From assembly GCA_035544635.1 (NCBI GenBank), contig DATKDQ010000029.1, positions 1 through 7,954 on the forward strand: DNA of 7,954 bases, written 5' to 3'. The first letter of the stretch is position 1; each line of letters starts with the position of its first letter. The notes beneath the pieces were generated by a model. The model did no database searches. It was not told the origin of the DNA and was given only the letters and a program-made list of their open reading frames with translations. Below are positions 1-4,721 of the stretch, piece after piece. The position numbers and the translations under genes are program-made. This DNA is from DATAFT01 sp035544635. Its GTDB lineage: Bacteria > Acidobacteriota > Thermoanaerobaculia > Multivoradales > Multivoraceae.

Positions 1-447
1 GTCGCCGATCGCGACGTCCTCGGCGCCCGCCGCCTCGGCGCCCTCCGCCAGGGTGGCGAGCACCCAGCGCTGGGGATCGCCGGTCCCGAACGCGACCCGG
101 ATGTGACCGCGCGGCGTCCCGTAGACGGTGTCCGACTCGAAGACCGAGACCACGTCGAGATGGCCGTCGCGATCGAGGTCGCCCACGGCGAGCCCGTCAC
201 CGCCCTCGAGCGGAACGCCCGAGATCGACCGGTCGTCGATCAGGTGCTCGCGCCAGGAGATCCAGCTCCCGTCGACCGCGCGTGCCCGGGAGGGGGTTCG
301 GGCGACGGTCGGTCCCGCGGGCACGGCGCGCTCCTGCCGCGGACGGGCGTGCGGCTCCGCTGAGTCGCGGTGTTGCCCCCCGGCCGGGAGGACGAGCAGG
401 AGCGCGAGTGCGGCGGAGCGCCGGGCACTCGGAAGGGGATGGTGCAT
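1..447 (-). CDS. Secreted FG-GAP/VCBS repeat protein, N-terminal fragment (C terminus beyond the left edge)
   Basis: 149 codons are visible on the minus strand and stay open to the window edge. The start ATG (447-445) is preceded by GGGAGAG (459-453) at good spacing. Residues 1-24 look like a signal peptide: short basic N terminus (RR at 9-10), then a hydrophobic run ALALLLVLPAG, so export is likely. A low-complexity Pro/Arg/Ala linker follows (about 25-58). Residues 84-98 hold a textbook FG-GAP calcium-binding loop, GLAVGDLDRDGHLD, with D90, D92, D94, G95 and D98 in the DxDxDGxxD pattern. The visible part ends in AEDVAIGD, which looks like the start of a second repeat. Members of this family usually fold as extracellular beta-propellers. 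The substrate is unknown, and total length and repeat number cannot be judged. It is transcribed away from the helicase gene. Confidence 0.8.
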   Translation of the reverse strand, partial: MHHPLPSARRSAALALLLVLPAGGQHRDSAEPHARPRQERAVPAGPTVARTPSRARAVDGSWISWREHLIDDRSISGVPLEGGDGLAVGDLDRDGHLDVVSVFESDTVYGTPRGHIRVAFGTGDPQRWVLATLAEGAEAAGAEDVAIGD

Positions 448-487
448 GGTGGCTCTCCCAACGAGGTAGACTGGTCGTTCTGGCCCG

Positions 488-493
488 ATCATA
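488..493 (-). promoter_or_regulatory. Possible -10 element for the FG-GAP gene
   Basis: Read on the minus strand this is TATGAT, one base from the sigma-70 -10 consensus. It lies about 40 nt upstream of the ATG at 447, which would give a short leader of about 30 nt with the GGGAGAG ribosome site inside it. No convincing -35 hexamer lies 16-18 nt further upstream, so this is a weak call. It sits in the 171-nt divergent gap (448-618), the only place for the promoters of both flanking genes. Confidence 0.2.
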
Positions 494-556
494 CTGCGCC
501 ACGTTGGTGCCGCGGCCAGCCGGCGGCGTTTCTCTCGGGGCGGCGACCGCCGCTCC

Positions 557-587
557 TTGCCGTGGCACCCTGCGGAACCTGTATGCT
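557..587 (+). promoter_or_regulatory. Possible sigma-70 promoter for the DEAD-box helicase
   Basis: TTGCCG (557-562) and TATGCT (582-587) resemble -35 and -10 hexamers with a slightly long 19-bp spacer. Transcription would start near 594, ahead of the preferred start codon at 619, and would exclude the alternative in-frame ATG at 583, which lies inside the -10. The match is modest and there is no independent support. Confidence 0.25.
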
Positions 588-618
588 TCACAGGACAGGC
601 CGGCAGGTCGGTCCTCTC

Positions 619-1839
619 ATGGCGCTGCGCGGCATCCCACAGCACACCACGCAGGACGGGGCACGCACCTTCGCCGAGCTGGGGCTGTCCCCCGAGCTGG
701 TCGAGGCGGTCGAGCGGCTCGGGCTGCTGCAACCGACTCCCATTCAGGCACTGGTGGTGCCACTCGCGCTCGCGGGTGGGGACCTGGTCGGCCTCGCCCA
801 GACCGGCTCGGGCAAGACCGCGGCATTCGTCCTGCCGCTGCTCGACATGATCGAGCCGGAGGGCGGCGTGCAGGCGCTCATCGTCTGCCCGACGCGCGAG
901 ATTGCCTTGCAGACGGCGGAGTTCGTGGGAGCCGTCGGCAACGAGGTGGGGCTGCGCGCCGCGGCGCTCATCGGCGGCGTCGCGCTCAGGCCGCAGATCC
1001 AGGCCCTCGAGCGCGAGGGAGTGGAGCTGGTGATCGCGACTCCGGGGCGGCTGCTCGACCACGTGCGCCGCCGCACGGTCCGCCTCGACGCCGTCACCGA
1101 CCTCGTGCTCGACGAGGCCGACCACATGCTCGACCTCGGCTTCCTGCCTCAGGTCCGCGACATCCTCGAGGAGCTGCCGAAAGAGCGGCGCACCATGATG
1201 TTCTCGGCGACGCTGCCGCCCGCGATCGAGCGGCTGGCGCACCGCTTCATGCGCGACCCGGCGATGGTCGATCTGCGGAGTGAGACCCACGCGCGCCCCG
1301 GCGTCGAGCATCAGCTCTATCTGGTCGATCCGGCCGACAAGAAGGCCTGCCTCCTGGCGCTGGTCGCGGAGGAGAAGACGGGCTCGATCCTCGTCTTCAT
1401 GCGCCGGCGGGTCGATGCCGACTGGGCCTGCCGCCAGCTCTCGCTCGAGGGGCACGCGGTCGAGCGCATGCATGCCGATCGCCAGCAGCGTCACCGGGAG
1501 GAGGCGCTCGAAGGCTTCCGCCGCGGCGATCTGCGCATCCTGGTGGCCACCGATCTCGCCGCCCGCGGGATCGACGTGCCCACCATCGAGCACATCATCA
1601 ACTTCGACGTGCCCGCCACCGTGGAGGACTACATCCACCGCTCGGGCCGCACCGCTCGCGGCTCGATGGGCGGCATCGTGTCCACGATCGCGACCTGGCG
1701 CGACAAGTCGATGATCCAGTCGATCGAGAGCGCGCTCGGCGAGGAGCTCCCGCGCTTGGTGGCCCCCGGTGTGGCGCCCTGGGTCGAAGCGAAGACGCCC
1801 AGCCGCGCTCAGACCCGTTCCCGCCGCCGTCTGCTCTGA
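619..1839 (+). CDS. DEAD-box ATP-dependent RNA helicase (RhlE/RhlB-like)
   Basis: A 406-aa ATP-dependent RNA-unwinding enzyme with every core motif in order: Q motif (F18 to PIQ at 41-43), motif I AQTGSGKT (60-67), Ia PTREIALQ (91-98), GG (119-120), Ib TPGR (141-144), II DEAD (165-168), III SAT (196-198), IV ILVF (257-260), V ATDLAARGIDV (310-320) and VI HRSGRTAR (340-347). Motif VI reads SGRTAR where many bacterial homologues have IGRTGR. The C-terminal tail after the helicase core is short and basic (SRRRLL end), without the long low-complexity or RNA-binding extension of DeaD/CsdA. Such proteins act in the cytoplasm in ribosome assembly, mRNA decay or cold adaptation; which one cannot be told here. 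ATG 619 starts just ahead of the conserved domain. The ribosome site is weak (AGG near 605), and in-frame ATG 583 is the alternative. The gene stands alone, with a hairpin just after its stop. Confidence 0.95.
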   Translation: MALRGIPQHTTQDGARTFAELGLSPELVEAVERLGLLQPTPIQALVVPLALAGGDLVGLAQTGSGKTAAFVLPLLDMIEPEGGVQALIVCPTREIALQTAEFVGAVGNEVGLRAAALIGGVALRPQIQALEREGVELVIATPGRLLDHVRRRTVRLDAVTDLVLDEADHMLDLGFLPQVRDILEELPKERRTMMFSATLPPAIERLAHRFMRDPAMVDLRSETHARPGVEHQLYLVDPADKKACLLALVAEEKTGSILVFMRRRVDADWACRQLSLEGHAVERMHADRQQRHREEALEGFRRGDLRILVATDLAARGIDVPTIEHIINFDVPATVEDYIHRSGRTARGSMGGIVSTIATWRDKSMIQSIESALGEELPRLVAPGVAPWVEAKTPSRAQTRSRRRLL

Positions 1840-1847
1840 TCGATCCC

Positions 1848-1867
1848 CTGGGAACGTCCCTTCCCAG
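1848..1867 (+). terminator. Short hairpin after the helicase stop codon
   Basis: CTGGGAA (1848-1854), a 6-nt loop and TTCCCAG (1861-1867) form a perfect 7-bp stem starting 9 nt after the TGA at 1837-1839. No T run follows, so as an intrinsic terminator it is incomplete. It could be a 3'-end stabiliser or part of a Rho-dependent end. Placement immediately after the gene is the main support. Confidence 0.35.
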
Positions 1868-2011
1868 ACTTCGCAACGTCGTTCCTGCGGCTCGGGGAGC
1901 CCGCGGCGGCTGCTGCTCTTCCCGTCGCGGACCCGGCTGGACCGCCGCTCAGGGTGCGGTTCCGCTCGGGAGTCTCGACCACAGCCCCTGGGGTTGCAGG
2001 CCCTTGCGGCG

Positions 2012-2054
2012 GGTTCGAGGTTCCGGCATGCAGCCTGCAGCGGTTCCTCGAACC
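2012..2054 (+). promoter_or_regulatory. Imperfect stem-loop in the ATP-grasp leader
   Basis: GGTTCGAGG (2012-2020) pairs perfectly with CCTCGAACC (2046-2054). Inside it, a TT/TT mismatch is followed by CCG (2023-2025) with CGG (2041-2043), and further in TGCAG (2029-2033) mirrors CTGCA (2035-2039) with too little loop for all of those pairs to close. The structure ends 3 nt before the GGAAGGGGAG ribosome site (2058-2067 region) of the gene starting at 2079, so it could act as a leader regulator, an operator at DNA level, or a transcript-end structure of upstream RNA. It has no T run. The rest of the gap 1868-2011 shows nothing I can name. Confidence 0.4.
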
Positions 2055-2078
2055 GGTGGAAGGGGAGATCTCCATCAG

Positions 2079-3320
2079 ATGCCAGGAAGGAAAGTGCTCG
2101 TGCTCGGGAGCTACCGGCAGACCGTCACGGTCGTACGGTCGCTGGCGCGCGCCGGTTACGCCGTCGTGGTGGGCCGCCATGGCCGGCGCGCACCGGCCGA
2201 GCTGTCTCGGTTCACCTCCGAGGTGTGGATCCATCCCGATCCCGAGAACCGGAGGCGGTTCGCGGACGCCGTGGTCGATCTGGTCGCGTCGCGGCCGGGC
2301 ATCGGCTACGTCTTCCCGGTCTCCGAGATCGAGATCCAGCCGCTCACGACCAGGGGCGATCTCGGGTCGCGGGCGATCGTGGTGGTGCCGGGGCGGCAGG
2401 CGCTCGAGACCTGCCTCGACAAGCGCGCCACCTACGCCATCGCTCGCGAGCTCGGCGTCCCGCTGCCGGAGACGCGGATCGTCACCGGCCGAGCCGAGCT
2501 CGAGCGTGCCGTGGAGAGCATCGGGTTCCCGTGCGTGATCAAGCGTCCGGACTCGATCGTGGTCGGCGGTAAGAAGGCCGTGATCTGCGGCGACCGCAGC
2601 GACCTCGAAACCAGGCGGGCGACGATCGAGCGGGAGCGCGGCCCGCTGGTGCTGCAGGCGTGGGTCTCGGGTCATCGCCACAACTGCCAGTTCGCCGCGC
2701 GCGAGGGCGAGATCCTCACCTTCTTCCAGCAGAAGGTGCTGCGCACGGACGAGGTCGACGGCACCGGTCTCGGCGTCGACGGCGTGTCGGTCGCTCCGTC
2801 CCCGGAGCTTCGCTCGTACTGCGATGCCCTGGTCGCGCGGCTGCGCTACACCGGAGTGGGCTGCATCCAGTTCCTGGTCGACGAGTCGACCGGCGCCACG
2901 GCCCTGCTCGAGTGGAACCCTCGACTCGACGCGACCTGCGATCTTCCGTTCCGGTGCGGGATCGACTTTCCGCTCCTGGCGCTGCGGCTCGCCGAGTCAG
3001 GCTGCGCTGCTGCCGCGTCCAGCGCGGTGGCGGTCCCGGACGGCTATCCAGCGGGGCGGAGGATCTACTGGCTGGCCGGCGATCTCAACGGTCTTCTCCG
3101 TGGGCTCCGCGCTCGTGACTTCGGTGTGTCCGAGCTCCTCCCGCGGCTCCTGACCATGGGCGCGTGCGCACTGCGCAGGGAGTATCACCTCGGCTGGTCG
3201 TGGCGCGATCCGATGCCCACCGTCTTCTCGTTCTGGCGCGCCGCGAGGCGGGAGCTGGGCCGGCTCGCCGGGCGGCGGTCCGCTCCGCGAGGCGAACGCG
3301 TGACCGGAGTGGCGCGATGA
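2079..3320 (+). CDS. ATP-grasp ligase (predicted ATP-dependent carboligase type)
   Basis: A 413-aa protein of the carbamoyl-phosphate-synthase-like ATP-grasp superfamily, whose members join a carboxylate, activated as acyl phosphate, to an amine or other nucleophile. Residues 5-35 (KVLVLGSYRQTV) look like the Rossmann-like pre-ATP-grasp domain. A DK pair at 114-115 starts the ATP-grasp fold. K155 in CVIKRPDS, Q193 in VLQAW, and E278, N280 and R282 in LLEWNPRLD are the likely ATP- and Mg-binding residues. A C-terminal extension (about 325-413) carries SWRDPMP (374-380). The expected glycine-rich loop region is GGKKA at 163-167. ATG 2079 was chosen because the fold begins there and GGAAGGGGAG lies upstream, though spacing is long at about 12 nt. 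No signal peptide or membrane helix is seen, so it is cytosolic. The stop overlaps the next start by 4 nt (ATGA), implying translational coupling. The substrate is unknown. Confidence 0.85.
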   Translation: MPGRKVLVLGSYRQTVTVVRSLARAGYAVVVGRHGRRAPAELSRFTSEVWIHPDPENRRRFADAVVDLVASRPGIGYVFPVSEIEIQPLTTRGDLGSRAIVVVPGRQALETCLDKRATYAIARELGVPLPETRIVTGRAELERAVESIGFPCVIKRPDSIVVGGKKAVICGDRSDLETRRATIERERGPLVLQAWVSGHRHNCQFAAREGEILTFFQQKVLRTDEVDGTGLGVDGVSVAPSPELRSYCDALVARLRYTGVGCIQFLVDESTGATALLEWNPRLDATCDLPFRCGIDFPLLALRLAESGCAAAASSAVAVPDGYPAGRRIYWLAGDLNGLLRGLRARDFGVSELLPRLLTMGACALRREYHLGWSWRDPMPTVFSFWRAARRELGRLAGRRSAPRGERVTGVAR

Positions 3321-3997
3321 CCACGGTGGCCCGCCCGGTGGCGCGGCCGCGTGGGAGGTCCTGGCAGTACGGGCAGCTCGGCGAGCTGCGCGGGGTCCTG
3401 ATATGGAGCTACGGTGCGGTCGCAGCCGGCCTGCTGGTCCCGATCGCCGCCAGGCTGCGCTGGGGCATCCCGACCGAGAACTTCCTGCGCGACCCGGCCG
3501 CGATCACGGGCGCGCCGCCCTACGTTGGTCTGTTCTCGAACGTCGGGGTCCTGCTGTGGGCGGCCGCGGCGACGATCTGCCTGTTCGTGGCCGTCCTCGT
3601 GGGGCGAAGCTCGGGAGCGCGCCTGGCGTTCTGGTGGTACGCGGGCGTCCTCACCCTGGCGCTCCTGATCGACGACCTCTTCCTCTTCCACGAGGTGGTG
3701 TTTCCCTATCACCTCCACGTCCCCGAGCCGCTGGTGTACGCCGCGTATGGGCTCGCCACCGCGGGTTTTCTGGCACTCTTCCATCGCAGGATCCTGGGCA
3801 CGGACGCAGTCCTGCTCGGTCTCGCTCTCGCCTGGTTCGCGGCGTCCCTCGCCGTCGATCATTGGGGGCATCTCTGGCTGCCGCGCGGCTTCTTCCTGGT
3901 CGAGGACGGCTTGAAGCTGCTGGGCATCGTGAGCTGGCTCCTCTACTTCGCTCGGACCGGCTACAGCGAGGCCCGTGCGCTCGCGCTGGGCCACTGA
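3317..3997 (+). CDS. Multi-pass membrane protein of unknown function, coupled to the ATP-grasp ligase
   Basis: A 226-aa protein with about six hydrophobic segments: roughly residues 27-46, 69-95, 103-124, 138-155, 163-180 and 191-211. There is no signal peptide; the N terminus is basic. Polar residues recur at helix ends: D119, D120, H125 and E126 in IDDLFLFHE; D181, H182 and H185 in VDHWGH; E196, D197 and K200 in VEDGLKLLGIVSW. Such Asp/His/Glu sets in a membrane protein can form a metal site, as in membrane hydrolases or desaturase-like enzymes, but I do not recognise the family and assign no function. The start is fixed by the ATGA overlap with the upstream gene and by GGAG (3306-3309) seven nt ahead. 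The coupling suggests the membrane protein acts on, moves or anchors the product of the ligase; that is inference only. Confidence 0.8.
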   Translation: MTTVARPVARPRGRSWQYGQLGELRGVLIWSYGAVAAGLLVPIAARLRWGIPTENFLRDPAAITGAPPYVGLFSNVGVLLWAAAATICLFVAVLVGRSSGARLAFWWYAGVLTLALLIDDLFLFHEVVFPYHLHVPEPLVYAAYGLATAGFLALFHRRILGTDAVLLGLALAWFAASLAVDHWGHLWLPRGFFLVEDGLKLLGIVSWLLYFARTGYSEARALALGH

Positions 3998-4086
3998 CCG
4001 TGCGTCTGCGGGTGCCCCATCGAGGCCGGCGCAGCAGTGAGCGGAGGGTGCGCAGGTCGTCCCGGTGATCCGGTCGGATCGGCCTA

Positions 4087-4114
4087 TCGACGAACCCGCG
4101 AAACGTGCTAGAGT
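4087..4114 (+). promoter_or_regulatory. Candidate extended -10 promoter for the RRM gene
   Basis: TGC precedes TAGAGT (4109-4114), giving an extended -10 pattern (TGnTAnnnT). A weak -35-like TCGACG (4087-4092) lies 16 nt upstream. Transcription would begin near 4121, leaving a leader of about 200 nt. It is the best promoter-like match in the gap, and the local sequence is less GC-rich than its surroundings. Confidence 0.4.
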
Positions 4115-4126
4115 ACGCGCGGTTCG
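4091..4126. repeat. Inverted repeat flanking the candidate -10 of the RRM gene
   Basis: CGAACCCGCG (4091-4100) is complementary to CGCG-C-GGTTCG (4116-4126) over ten base pairs with a single bulged C at 4120. The 15-nt centre (4101-4115) contains the TAGAGT -10. Arms placed on both sides of a -10 are what an operator for a dimeric repressor looks like, or a hairpin forming in DNA. An overlapping alternative pairing uses CGGGTTCG at 4136-4143. Confidence 0.4.
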
Positions 4127-4319
4127 TATACACGCCGGGTTCGACGCCAGTCTCGCCGAAGCGCCCCGAATTCCTTTCGACCAGCCCTTCCAGAGATCGA
4201 GCCGACTCCCAGCGCCGCCGCTCAGGGCGCGAGCCACATTTGCATCCTGGTCAACGTGGCCGGGGAATGACCAACAGACGCGCCCGCCGAAAGCGACGGC
4301 GCAAGATGAGGCCCAGAGA

Positions 4320-4592
4320 ATGTCGAAGAGAATCTACGTCGGCAACCTTTCCTTCAGCACCACCGATGACGAGCTGCGGAGCCTGTTCGCGCAGTACGGC
4401 GAGGTCCTTTCGGTGAACCTCGTGACCGATCGCGAGACCGGTCGTCCGCGCGGCTTCGGGTTCGTCGAGATGGAGGGCGCCGACGCCGCGATCGCCGCGC
4501 TCGACCGCAAGGAGTTCGGTGGTCGCGTGCTCACGGTCAACGAGGCGCGTCCGCGCAACGACAACGGGCCTCGCCGTTCCAATCGCTGGTAG
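4320..4592 (+). CDS. RRM-domain RNA-binding protein
   Basis: A 90-aa protein that is essentially one RNA recognition motif. RNP2 is IYVGNL (5-10) and RNP1 is RGFGFVEM (44-51), with the RNA-stacking aromatics Y6, F46 and F48 present; the last RNP1 position is Met rather than Phe or Tyr. The beta-alpha-beta layout is complete through VLTVNEARPR (70-79), and a short basic, Asn-rich tail follows, in place of the glycine-rich tail of some cyanobacterial Rbp proteins. These small bacterial RRM proteins bind single-stranded RNA in the cytoplasm, and several are cold-induced; their targets are mostly unknown. ATG 4320 has GAGG (4308-4311) eight nt ahead and begins right at the domain. The gene has its own candidate promoter and a long leader. 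Confidence 0.93.
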   Translation: MSKRIYVGNLSFSTTDDELRSLFAQYGEVLSVNLVTDRETGRPRGFGFVEMEGADAAIAALDRKEFGGRVLTVNEARPRNDNGPRRSNRW

Positions 4593-4606
4593 TCCGCTGC
4601 TTTCGG

Positions 4607-4688
4607 GAGCCGGGGTTCCCATCCGTCGAGCACGCGTTCACGCGAGGCGGCTGGCCGCGCGAGGGCGACGGTCGACGGGCCCCGGCTC
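4607..4688 (+). repeat. Nested long-range inverted repeats between the RRM and sigma-factor genes
   Basis: GAGCCGGGG (4607-4615) is perfectly complementary to CCCCGGCTC (4680-4688). Nested inside, CCGTCGA (4623-4629) is perfectly complementary to TCGACGG (4672-4678). In the centre GCGG-CTGG-CCGC gives a small tetraloop hairpin. TTTGTCC follows the right arm, so the outer stem could serve as a weak terminator for the RRM transcript, or the whole could be a structured leader for the sigma gene starting 33 nt later. It fills most of the 129-nt gap. Matching arms at a one-nt offset on the right side argue for a folded RNA rather than chance, although high GC content raises the background. Confidence 0.45.
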
Positions 4689-4721
4689 TTTGTCCATTGC
4701 CGTGATGCGGCTTCAGATCCC

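Larger units (their letters stand above)
3998..4319 (+). other. 322-nt intergenic region and probable long leader of the RRM gene
   Basis: No convincing gene. It holds a weak hairpin GATCC-GGTC-GGATC (4067-4080) that might close the upstream operon but lacks a T run; a promoter-like element with a surrounding dyad (4087-4126); a third half-site CGGGTTCG (4136-4143) complementary to CGAACCCG (4091-4098); and an inverted repeat TGGTCA/TGACCA (4248-4253 and 4268-4273, 14-nt loop). If transcription starts near 4121 the leader is about 200 nt, long for a bacterial mRNA but common for cold-shock-type genes. A very basic short frame starting at ATG 4267 runs across the RRM start in another phase; I do not call it a gene. 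Confidence 0.5.

Noticed and set aside
563..580. TGGCAC as half of a sigma-54 promoter before the helicase
   Set aside because: The required GC-containing -12 element at the fixed spacing is absent (the downstream sequence is GGAAC).
370..618. N-terminal extension of the helicase upstream of ATG 619
   Set aside because: The frame is open, but the extension overlaps the divergent FG-GAP gene and both promoter regions and has no helicase-like content.
2009..2040. GGTTCGA as a tRNA T-loop, hinting at a tRNA gene upstream of the ATP-grasp gene
   Set aside because: No T-stem, anticodon arm or acceptor stem can be paired around it on either strand; the same holds for the GGGTTCGA at 4137.
1809..2681. 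290-codon minus-strand frame spanning the helicase end, the gap and the ATP-grasp start
   Set aside because: Rich in Arg, Pro and Asp with no domain, and it crosses hairpins and the ribosome site of a real gene; treated as a shadow.
3185..4237. 350-codon minus-strand frame opposite the membrane protein
   Set aside because: The plus strand has clear membrane helices and a coupled start; the antisense product is charged, low-complexity sequence.
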